Source: an uncultured Archangium sp.
Lineage (GTDB): Bacteria > Myxococcota > Myxococcia > Myxococcales > Myxococcaceae
Direction: 5' to 3'
NCBI GenBank assembly: GCA_946479335.1
Contig: CAMLFP010000031.1
Coordinates: forward strand, 1-25,463
DNA: 25,463 nt
Below are positions 16,857-23,386 of the stretch, one piece after another. Made by a program: the position numbers and the translations under genes. The first letter of the stretch is position 1. Each line of letters opens with the position of its first letter. A model generated the notes under the pieces. That model was given only the letters and a program-made list of their open reading frames with translations, ran no database searches and was not told the origin of the DNA.

Positions 16857-17180
16857 TCAGCAGCCCGAGCCCTGCGTCGCGTTGCAGATGCACGACTGGT
16901 ACGCCTTGCGCTTCGCGCCGCACTCCGACTCGACGGCCGCCGCGTCGTTGTACTTGTCGCAGCTCAGCCCGCCCGTGCACGCCACGTAGTCGTTGTACTG
17001 CGTGCCGCAGTTCACGCTCTGCGCCTGCTCGCTGGAGATCTTCGCGGTCAGATCGCAGTACGTCGCGCTGTACGTATCGCCCTTCTTCTTGGCGCACTCC
17101 TGCTGCTTGGCGCAGTCGCCCGCGCACGAGAACAGGCCCATCGAGGCGACGACTCCCAGCAACAGCGTCAGCTTCTTCAT
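16857..17180 (-). CDS. Small Cys-rich lipoprotein, function unknown
   Basis: A 107-residue predicted lipoprotein with a Lys-Lys N-terminus, hydrophobic segment (4-17) and lipobox LFSC, giving a lipidated Cys19. The mature part has ten further cysteines (23, 29, 42, 58, 68, 74, 87, 97, 99, 107), enough for five disulfides. Two segments have the same spacing, C58-x9-C68 and C87-x9-C97, each with an aromatic three residues before the second Cys (Y65 and Y94). Export to the periplasm and possibly the outer membrane is expected. I recognise no characterised family. The ATG at 17180 is preceded by a G-rich stretch (GGTGGGG) that could serve as ribosome binding site. It converges on ftsZ and diverges from the next lipoprotein. 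Confidence 0.8.
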   Translation of the reverse strand: MKKLTLLLGVVASMGLFSCAGDCAKQQECAKKKGDTYSATYCDLTAKISSEQAQSVNCGTQYNDYVACTGGLSCDKYNDAAAVESECGAKRKAYQSCICNATQGSGC

Positions 17181-17276
17181 GTGTTACCCCACCGGTTGAG
17201 CCGGCTTTCCGCCGGACGTTTGTGCGGCTTCTACCGTGCGAGCACCGAATTACAACTCCGCGACGGCGTGCGTTAC

Positions 17277-17290
17277 ATTGCGCGCGCAAT
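17277..17290. promoter_or_regulatory. Perfect 14-bp palindrome, candidate operator
   Basis: ATTGCGCGCGCAAT is perfectly self-complementary and lies 26 nt before the ATG at 17317, in the 136-nt gap between two divergent lipoprotein genes. Upstream hexamers TTACAA (17250-17255) and TTACAT (17273-17278), 17 nt apart, are a weak -35/-10 match; the palindrome would overlap the -10 end. A role as repressor site is inference. Confidence 0.3.
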
Positions 17291-17316
17291 TCGAGGCCGG
17301 ACCTCCTGGAGAACCC

Positions 17317-17859
17317 ATGTTCAAGAAACTGATGTTGGCTGCGCTGGTGGTGGTGACGGGCTGCGCGGGCTCGTTCGACGGCAAGGTGGGCGGCGAGACG
17401 ATGACGGTCAAAGACTCCGTCTTCCTGCCGGTGAAGAGCGGCGACAAGATCGTCGGCCTGTCTGTGGTGATGACCGACCAGGAGAACACCTGCGACCTGC
17501 TCAAGGCCAACCGCGAGCCGAAGTCGTCCAGGTGGGTGCAGCTCCAGCTGTACGAGCTCAACGACGCGCAGCTGCTCTACCCGGAGAAGGGCGACTTCAG
17601 CGTCGGCTCCGGCTACACGCTGGCCAACGGCAAGCACGCGTACGGGCGCTTCCACGTGCGCGACGAGAACTGCACCGACAAAGACGCGTCAGCCGACACG
17701 GAGAGCGGCCTCATCAAGGTCACCAACGTGCAGCCGCAAGACAAGGGCACCCTCAACGCCACGTGGGACATCACCTTCGGCAGCGATCAGGTGAAGGGCA
17801 GCTTCAACGCCAACTTCTGCGACGTCGACTGGACGCAGGTGAACCTGCACTGCGAGTGA
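17317..17859 (+). CDS. Predicted lipoprotein, function unknown
   Basis: A 180-residue protein with a lipoprotein signal (MFKKLMLAALVVVTGC; lipobox VTGC, lipidated Cys16). The mature part reads as a beta-rich domain with alternating hydrophobic residues and four cysteines (59, 119, 168, 179), which could pair as two disulfides. The segment at about 131-168 (GLIKVTNVQPQDKGTLNATW onward) resembles a beta-sandwich repeat. I do not recognise a named family. The ATG at 17317 is chosen because GGAG (17308-17311) lies 5 nt upstream and the signal peptide begins there; an open frame back to 17236 would bury the signal. It ends 9 nt from the convergent next gene. Confidence 0.8.
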   Translation: MFKKLMLAALVVVTGCAGSFDGKVGGETMTVKDSVFLPVKSGDKIVGLSVVMTDQENTCDLLKANREPKSSRWVQLQLYELNDAQLLYPEKGDFSVGSGYTLANGKHAYGRFHVRDENCTDKDASADTESGLIKVTNVQPQDKGTLNATWDITFGSDQVKGSFNANFCDVDWTQVNLHCE

Positions 17860-17868
17860 CCGCCCTTT

Positions 17869-18615
17869 TCAGAGCGCGGTGACGGTCAGGTTGTCGAAGT
17901 ACAGCCACGACTCCCACGACGAGAAGCCGAAGCGGTTGTGCCCCTTGCCGGTGAGGGGCATCGGGTCGGTGAAGCTCATGAAGGGCGCGCCATCGATGAA
18001 CCAGTTGATGGTCGCCCCGCGGCGCTCGACGCGCCAGTGGTAGAGCCGGCCCGGCTCCACGCGGAACGGGTTGGCCTCGACGCGCACGCGGGTGTTCTCG
18101 CGGTAGGCGTCGGGCGGCACGGTGTCGAAGCGCGGCCCGTGCTCGTCGAGGCGCGCGATGATCGACAGCGAGTTGTTCCACCCGCCGTGGATGAGCACGT
18201 AGCCCGACGCGTGGTCGCTGCCGTCGCCGAAGATCTCCACCTTGATGTCGCCCTCGGGAGACATCGACTTCACGTCGAACTCCACCGCCACGTCGTTGGG
18301 CAGGTCGGCGCGCAGCCACAGCGGGTTCTGCTTCACGCCCGGCGAGAACAGCATGCCGTCTTGCACGCGCCACAGGCCGCCGGTGCTCCAGTAGTGCTGC
18401 TTGATGGTCTCTGACGAATCGAAGGTGTCGCGGAAGGGCAGCGGCGTGTTGGCCGGCATCTGGCTGCGCACCAGGTAGTAGTGGAGCAGCGGCACGTTCA
18501 CCAACACCACGAAGCCGATGATCACGGCCAGCGAGGTGCGGCCCAGCTTCGCGGGCGGCTGCCACCCGCCGGCCTGCGCCTCGGGAGCGGTCTCTTCTGT
18601 CTTCGCCTTCGCCAT
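17869..18615 (-). CDS. Membrane-anchored protein with concanavalin A-like/jelly-roll domain
   Basis: A 248-residue protein with a cytoplasmic N-terminus rich in Ala, Glu and Pro (1-25), one transmembrane helix (about 28-48) and a periplasmic domain (about 61-247). The domain opens with FRDTFDS and closes with WLYFDNLTVTAL, with WRVQDGMLF (82-90), a YHWRVERRGATINWFIDG strand pair (192-209) and NRFGFSSW (227-234). This layout fits LamG/DUF1080-like jelly-roll domains, which bind or cleave glycans. No catalytic residues can be assigned, so a binding role is as likely. AAGGAG at 18627-18632 is a somewhat distant ribosome binding site. It is probably downstream in a leftward group of membrane protein genes. 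Confidence 0.7.
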   Translation of the reverse strand: MAKAKTEETAPEAQAGGWQPPAKLGRTSLAVIIGFVVLVNVPLLHYYLVRSQMPANTPLPFRDTFDSSETIKQHYWSTGGLWRVQDGMLFSPGVKQNPLWLRADLPNDVAVEFDVKSMSPEGDIKVEIFGDGSDHASGYVLIHGGWNNSLSIIARLDEHGPRFDTVPPDAYRENTRVRVEANPFRVEPGRLYHWRVERRGATINWFIDGAPFMSFTDPMPLTGKGHNRFGFSSWESWLYFDNLTVTAL

Positions 18616-18708
18616 AGGTGAGCTGACTCCTTGAACGCCGGGCCTTTTGCTTGAAGTGGAGCGGAACGCAAAGCGCGAACTACGGCTGCATTTCTGGTCG
18701 CGCCGGCC

Positions 18709-19431
18709 TCATTCGCCGCCCTTGTTGTACTTCTGCCAGCGCGCCTCGAGCGCCTTCTGCTCGCGCGCCTTGCGCTTGTTCAACTTGCCTTCGATGCGCT
18801 TCGCGCGCGCCTCCTCTTCAGACGGCCGCACGAAGATCTGGAACACGCCGCCCGCGATGGCGAAGCACGCCGCCACGCAGAGGACGAACACCGGGTTGCC
18901 CGCCAGCCAGTTCGCCCCGGAGGTGAACGGGTGCAGCACCGCCAGCAGGCCCAGCACCGCCAGCCACGCGCCCAGCGCCGCGGAGAGGATGGCGCCCACC
19001 AGCCGGTGCATCACCACGCCGAAGCCACCGCCGAGGAGGAAGCCCGGGCCGAACCCCAGGAACCAGTCGGCGTTGCCCGCCAGCTGCCCGCCGATGAGCC
19101 CCGCCGGCACGCCGAAGGCGAAGAACACCACCACCGGCGGCCACGCCACGCCCGCCAGCGCCAGCGCCACGGTCGCGCCGAGCACGATCTGCCGCGCGTT
19201 GGTGCCGAAGCCGAGGTGCACCGCCAGCGTGCCCGCCCAGATCTGCGCGATGAGCGCGCCCAGCGGCGCTGCCACCAGCCTGAAGAGCCGCCGCCCGCCG
19301 AACAGCGCCATCAACACGCCCAGCACCAGCGCCACCGCGCCGCCCCACAACGGGAGGAAGCGGAACGCCCCCACCCAGCCCTGCGGGTCGAGGCGCTGGT
19401 ACGGCTCGAGCGCGGAGGTCAACTGCTCCAT
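18709..19431 (-). CDS. Multi-pass membrane protein with basic C-terminal helix, function unknown
   Basis: A 240-residue protein with about seven hydrophobic segments (near 28-45, 52-72, 81-97, 98-118, 123-140, 143-166 and 179-201), very rich in Gly, Ala, Leu and Val, with many small-residue packing motifs (GGGFG, GALIAQ). A charged C-terminal tail (203-240) is Lys/Arg/Glu-rich and probably helical. The layout recalls the DUF4203/TMEM198-type membrane proteins, but this is only a resemblance. Its ATG (19431) directly abuts the TGA of the upstream gene with no gap, so the two are almost certainly co-translated. Confidence 0.75.
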   Translation of the reverse strand: MEQLTSALEPYQRLDPQGWVGAFRFLPLWGGAVALVLGVLMALFGGRRLFRLVAAPLGALIAQIWAGTLAVHLGFGTNARQIVLGATVALALAGVAWPPVVVFFAFGVPAGLIGGQLAGNADWFLGFGPGFLLGGGFGVVMHRLVGAILSAALGAWLAVLGLLAVLHPFTSGANWLAGNPVFVLCVAACFAIAGGVFQIFVRPSEEEARAKRIEGKLNKRKAREQKALEARWQKYNKGGE

Positions 19432-19755
19432 TCAGTACCGGGTGACGGCGATGGTCACGAGGATGATGAAGGCCAGCGCCACCGACGCCACGAAGAGGTA
19501 CGGCCGCGGCGGCACGATGGTGCGCGACGCGAGCTCCTTCGCGACCGCCTCGGGCGTCGCCGCGACCTTCGCGTCGTCGGTCGACAGCGTGCGGCTGAGC
19601 TCCTCGGCGGCGCTGGGGTCGTCTTTGCCCACCTTGCCGGCCAGCACCTGCTGCGCGAGAGCGCGCGCGGTCACCACGTCGCCGCGCTCGAAGGCCTCGT
19701 ACGACGCGCGGAGCACCGACTTCCCTTCGGCGGCAGTCTTGTTGCCTTTCGCCAT
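19432..19755 (-). CDS. Small helical protein with C-terminal membrane anchor
   Basis: A 107-residue protein with a soluble, helix-rich N-terminal part (about 12-55; RASYEAFERGDVVTARALAQ resembles a TPR helix) and one hydrophobic segment near the C-terminus (about 86-104), leaving three residues after it. It would be tail-anchored with the helical part in the cytoplasm. No catalytic motif is visible. The start at 19755 (MAKGNK) is a choice; an in-frame ATG at 19776 would add seven residues and neither has a clear ribosome binding site. Directly coupled to the multi-pass membrane gene, so a shared complex is plausible. Confidence 0.7.
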   Translation of the reverse strand: MAKGNKTAAEGKSVLRASYEAFERGDVVTARALAQQVLAGKVGKDDPSAAEELSRTLSTDDAKVAATPEAVAKELASRTIVPPRPYLFVASVALAFIILVTIAVTRY

Positions 19756-19816
19756 AGGCGCGGGCGAATAGCCCATTTCCCGCCCTGCGGCGACGTGTGA
19801 CAGAACGTGGGGCTCG

Positions 19817-20998
19817 ATGCGCCGACTCCTCAGCCGGGTGGTGAACGCGGGCACCGCGGGGCTGCCTCCCGGCGACCTGAAGCACGTGCGCCTCACCAAC
19901 CAGATGATCCTCGTGGCGATCGCGACCTCGCTCTTCGCGTTGATCGACCCGCGCATGCAGACCACCCACACCCTGACGTGGATGGCGGCCGCGGCGGTGG
20001 CCATCAACGTCACGGCCCTGGCGTTCCCCGTCAGCGGGCTGCACCGCCTCGGGCGCATCTGGCTGGCCTTCGGCAACATCGGGTGGATCACCGGCGCCGG
20101 CCTGCTGATGGGCCCCGACGCGGAAGGGCACCTCTTCCTCATCGTCATCGCCACCGCCGCGTGGTTCATGGAGCCCCGGCGCACCCGCTTCATGATCGCC
20201 GCGCCCATCGTGACCTGCGTGGTGTGCCTGCTGGCGGTGGAGCTCTACGCGCCCGCGCGCGTGGCGGTGCGGCCGACGGGCGCGTGGGGCGTGGCGCTCG
20301 ACAAGCTGTCGCTCCTGCTGATCCTCCAGGCGCTCGCGTACTACGCGGTGACGCAGACCGAGCGCGCCGAGGCCAAGAGCGAGGCGCTGCTGCTCAACGT
20401 CTTCCCGCGGCGCATCGCCGGGCGGTTGATGCGCGACGAGGGCTCCATCGCCGAGCGCTTCGAGGAGGTGACGGTGCTGTTCGCCGACCTGGTGAACTTC
20501 ACGCAGCTCTCCGAGCGCACCGCGCCCACCGAGCTGGTCAAGCTGTTGGATGAGATCTTCACGCGCTTCGACGCGCTGGCCGACCGGCACGGGCTCGAGA
20601 AGATCAAGACCATCGGCGACGCGTACATGGTGGTGGGCGGCGCGCCGGAGCCGGTGAACGACTCCGCGTCGCGCATGGCCCGCATGGCGTTGGACATGCT
20701 GCAGGTGCTCTCGGAACTCGACGCCGCGCGCTTCGGGGGCCTCGCCATCCGCATCGGCATCCACTCCGGGCCGGTGGTGGCCGGCGTCATCGGGCGCCGC
20801 AAGTTCGCGTACGACCTGTGGGGCGACAGCGTGAACACCGCCAGCCGCATGGAGAGCCACGGGCAGCCCGGGCGCATCCACGTGTCTGAGGTGGTGCGCG
20901 CCCGCCTCGGCGAGGCCTTCGAGTTCGAGGCCCGCGGCGTCATCACCGTGAAGGGGAAGGGCGAGCTGTCGACGTACTTCCTGCTGCGCGAGCGCTGA
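19817..20998 (+). CDS. Membrane-bound class III adenylate cyclase
   Basis: Predicted to make cAMP from ATP. It has 393 residues with an N-terminal membrane region of about six segments (near 29-44, 55-72, 82-98, 105-118, 124-142, 160-180), a helical linker (about 181-210; LLLNVFPRRIAGRL is the usual lead-in) and a class III catalytic domain (about 214-393). Metal-binding aspartates are D224 (LFADLVNFT) and D268 (KIKTIGDAYM); the latter motif also carries the adenine-contacting Lys. YDLWGDSVNTASRM (332-345) supplies D333, indicating ATP over GTP, plus N340 and R344. All residues for an active homodimer are present. The sensory signal is unknown. GTGGGG at 19807-19812 precedes the ATG. It ends 3 nt from a convergent gene. 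Confidence 0.92.
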   Translation: MRRLLSRVVNAGTAGLPPGDLKHVRLTNQMILVAIATSLFALIDPRMQTTHTLTWMAAAAVAINVTALAFPVSGLHRLGRIWLAFGNIGWITGAGLLMGPDAEGHLFLIVIATAAWFMEPRRTRFMIAAPIVTCVVCLLAVELYAPARVAVRPTGAWGVALDKLSLLLILQALAYYAVTQTERAEAKSEALLLNVFPRRIAGRLMRDEGSIAERFEEVTVLFADLVNFTQLSERTAPTELVKLLDEIFTRFDALADRHGLEKIKTIGDAYMVVGGAPEPVNDSASRMARMALDMLQVLSELDAARFGGLAIRIGIHSGPVVAGVIGRRKFAYDLWGDSVNTASRMESHGQPGRIHVSEVVRARLGEAFEFEARGVITVKGKGELSTYFLLRER

Positions 20999-21001
20999 CC
21001 G

Positions 21002-22297
21002 TCAGGCCGCGATGGGCAGGAAGCGCTTCACCGTGCTGCGCAGCCGGCTCAAGGAGGTCTCGAGCACCGCGGCGGTCTGGCGCGGCTTGCGCCAGGTGCG
21101 CAAGGCCGAGCGCCCGGTGACGCGCGCGTACTCGGTGACGAAGGTGCGCTTACGGGAGTCTTCACCCGCGAGGATGCCCATCGACCGCTCCTGCGCCTCG
21201 CGGCTGCCGCGCCAGTACTCGAAGACGCCTGCGCGCAGGCCTTCGCTGCCCGCGTCATTCCCGCGGAACACCTCGTACAGCGCCTCGGTGAATACCTCGC
21301 GCGCGCGCACGAAGCGGTAGCGGCGGCGCTCGTACGCGAGCCCGGCCTCATCGCTGAGGCCCTTCGCGCGCAGCTCCTCGGCCAGCGTCATCACGTCATT
21401 CATCGCGGCGGTCATCCCGGTGGCAGTCAGCGGGTGGCTGCAGCCGCCCGCGTCGCCCAGCAGCACCGCGCCGGGCACCGCGCACGACTGCGTGTAGACC
21501 GAGTGCGTGGCGCAGGCCTCGAACGGGTGGGCGTGCAGCGCCTCGCGCACCGCGCTGCGGAGCGGCTCCGGCACGTGCGGCAGCGAGTTCTCCTCAACCC
21601 ACTTCACCATCGCCGCCTTGCCCTTCGGGGCGTCGGTGGGCACGTCGATGCACAGGCGGATGAGGCCTTCGCCGTACGGGTACGCCAGCACCGGGCCGGG
21701 CGCGCCGAGGAACACGTGGCCGTAGCTCTTCCACGGCAGCACCGGCGCCTTCACGGTGGCCACCACGGTGTACGAGAGCAGCCGCACGTCGGCCTCGAGG
21801 CCCAGCGCCGCGCGCACGCGCGACTGGCGGCCATCGGCGCCGATGACGAGGCGCGCGCGCAGCTCTTCGCCGTTGCGCAGCTTCACGCCGACCACGCGGC
21901 CGTCTTCCTTCAACACCTCGGCGACGGGCTCGCCCTGACGCAGCGTCACGCCGCGCCGCGTGCGCACCTCGTCACGCAGCGCCGCGACCATCTTCTGGTG
22001 GTCGACGCCGAGGCCCACGCCCCAGCGCTCCGCGTACGGCAGCAGCGCCGGCCGCAGCCCGGGCGACGCGACCGCGAAGCCGGTCACCGGCACCGCGCCC
22101 GAGCTCAACACCGCCTGCTTCAGGCCGAGCGAGTCGAGCCAGCGCACGCCGCGCGGGTGGATCAACTCGCCGCGGAAGCGCGGGTCGTGACCCTTGTGTG
22201 ACTCCACCACCATCACGCTGAAACCCTGTGCCGAGAGCGCGGAGGCGCACGCCATACCGGCGAACCCTCCACCCACGATGAGGATGTCGTTGTGCAT
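21002..22297 (-). CDS. FAD-dependent squalene monooxygenase (squalene epoxidase)-like
   Basis: Predicted to convert squalene to (3S)-2,3-oxidosqualene using O2 and FAD. It has 431 residues with an N-terminal FAD-binding Rossmann motif (DILIVGGGFAG, 4-14), the RGELIHPRGVRWLDSLGL block (42-59), the second FAD motif GADGRQSRVR (153-162) and GDAGGCSHPLTATGMT (281-296), close to the GDAxNMRHPLTGGGMT signature of squalene epoxidases. Neighbouring squalene synthase and oxidosqualene cyclase genes fit the role exactly. No N-terminal membrane anchor is seen, as in other bacterial forms; the basic C-terminus (about 400-431) may sit at the membrane. Another class A flavin monooxygenase is possible but less likely. 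Divergent from the synthase gene. Confidence 0.8.
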   Translation of the reverse strand: MHNDILIVGGGFAGMACASALSAQGFSVMVVESHKGHDPRFRGELIHPRGVRWLDSLGLKQAVLSSGAVPVTGFAVASPGLRPALLPYAERWGVGLGVDHQKMVAALRDEVRTRRGVTLRQGEPVAEVLKEDGRVVGVKLRNGEELRARLVIGADGRQSRVRAALGLEADVRLLSYTVVATVKAPVLPWKSYGHVFLGAPGPVLAYPYGEGLIRLCIDVPTDAPKGKAAMVKWVEENSLPHVPEPLRSAVREALHAHPFEACATHSVYTQSCAVPGAVLLGDAGGCSHPLTATGMTAAMNDVMTLAEELRAKGLSDEAGLAYERRRYRFVRAREVFTEALYEVFRGNDAGSEGLRAGVFEYWRGSREAQERSMGILAGEDSRKRTFVTEYARVTGRSALRTWRKPRQTAAVLETSLSRLRSTVKRFLPIAA

Positions 22298-22462
22298 TGC
22301 GGGCGCAGCAGTAACGCGGCTTGTGCAGAGTTGAAAGTGAATGCCCACTTGCTGACAAATGCAGAGTTTTACGAGCGTCAGCCCATAACAAACGCCAGTC
22401 AATGACGCGCGTCGGTGTGAATTGTTTGCATTGATTTGGAGCTGGTGAGTAGTGCCACCGAC
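22298..22462. promoter_or_regulatory. Divergent promoter region of the sterol genes
   Basis: These 165 bp separate the monooxygenase gene (-) from the squalene synthase gene (+) and are visibly richer in A and T than their surroundings. TGCAGAGTT occurs twice (22324-22332 and 22360-22368), 36 bp apart. For the leftward gene, TTGTCA (minus strand, 22353-22358) and TTCAAC (22330-22335) form a -35/-10-like pair with a 17-bp spacer. No convincing rightward pair was found. Shared control of both transcripts is inference. Confidence 0.45.
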
Positions 22463-23374
22463 ATGTCGCTCGACCTCGATGCGCTGCTGGAAAAGACGAG
22501 CCGTACCTTCGCGCTGGCCATCCCCATGTTGCCGGAGCCGACGCGTCGCGAGGTGACGGTGGCGTATCTCCTCTTCCGCGTGGCGGACACCTTCGAAGAC
22601 GCGACGGCGTGGCCGCGCACCGAGCGCATCGCGGCGCTGCACGACTTCTCCGCGGCGCTGAAGGACTACGACCTCGCGCGCCTCGAGGCGCTCACCGCGA
22701 AGTGGCTCCAGAACCCGCCGGTGACGCACGCGGGCTACCTGGAGCTGCTCGGCGTGACGCCCGGCGTGGTGCGCGTGCTGGAGGAGTTCACGCCGTCGGC
22801 CCGCGCCATCCTCATCAAGCACGCGGTGCGCACGGCGGAGGGCATGGCCGAGGTGGTGGCGCGCGCCGACGAGCGCGGCAACCTCGAGCTGGCCACCGTG
22901 CCGGAGCTGCAGCACTACTGCTACATCGTGGCGGGCATCGTGGGCGAGCTGCTCACCGACCTCTTCCTCAACGACTCGCCGCAACTCGCGCAGGTCGGCG
23001 AGGCGCTCACCGGCAACGCCATCGCGTTCGGCGAGGGCCTGCAGCTGGTGAACATCTTGAAGGACTCCGGCGACGACGCGAAGGACGGCCGCGTGTACCT
23101 CCCGCGCAACGTCACCCGCGGGGAGATCATCGCGCTCGCCCGGAAGGATCTCGACGGCGCGAGCCGATACATCGACGCGCTCCAGCGCGGCGGCGCGCCG
23201 AGCGGCTACCTGGGCTTCACCGGCATCTCGGTGATGCTGGCCCGCGCGGCGCTCAAGGCGCTCGAGGCCGGCGGCCCGGGCACCAAGGTGTCGCGGCAGG
23301 AGGTCGCGCGCCTGCTGGGCGAGCTCACCTCCACGCTCGAGACCGGCGCGTCGATGCTGCGCGCCACCGCCTGA
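22463..23374 (+). CDS. Squalene synthase (squalene/phytoene synthase family)
   Basis: Predicted to condense two farnesyl diphosphates to squalene through presqualene diphosphate. It has 303 residues of all-helical isoprenoid synthase fold: TSRTFALAIPMLPEP (12-26), first Asp-rich motif DTFED (42-46), HYCYIVAGIVGELLTDLF (151-168) and second Asp-rich motif in NILKDSGDDAKDGRVYLP (197-214). The YCYxVAGxVGxLLT block and the downstream cyclase favour squalene over phytoene as product. The start is uncertain: ATG 22463 matches the usual N-terminus but lacks a close ribosome binding site; GTG 22445 and TTG 22436 are in frame. AAGGAG just after the stop serves the cyclase, so the pair is one operon. 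Confidence 0.85.
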   Translation: MSLDLDALLEKTSRTFALAIPMLPEPTRREVTVAYLLFRVADTFEDATAWPRTERIAALHDFSAALKDYDLARLEALTAKWLQNPPVTHAGYLELLGVTPGVVRVLEEFTPSARAILIKHAVRTAEGMAEVVARADERGNLELATVPELQHYCYIVAGIVGELLTDLFLNDSPQLAQVGEALTGNAIAFGEGLQLVNILKDSGDDAKDGRVYLPRNVTRGEIIALARKDLDGASRYIDALQRGGAPSGYLGFTGISVMLARAALKALEAGGPGTKVSRQEVARLLGELTSTLETGASMLRATA

Positions 23375-23386
23375 AGGAGCACCCCC

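Noticed and set aside
17236..17316. Upstream in-frame extension of the rightward lipoprotein
   Set aside because: It would place a lipoprotein signal in the middle of the chain; a good ribosome binding site precedes the ATG at 17317.
18818..20881. Long minus-strand open frame (about 687 codons) opposite the cyclase and in another frame of the membrane genes
   Set aside because: Low-complexity Arg/Gly/Ala/His composition and full overlap with better-supported genes mark it as a shadow frame.
22298..22984. Upstream extension of the monooxygenase frame to 660 residues
   Set aside because: The FAD-binding Rossmann motif starts right after the ATG at 22297; the extension runs antisense through the squalene synthase gene.
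22463..23374. Reading the synthase as phytoene synthase
   Set aside because: No carotenoid genes are present and the YCYIVAGIVGELLT block plus sterol neighbours favour squalene synthase; the alternative cannot be fully excluded.
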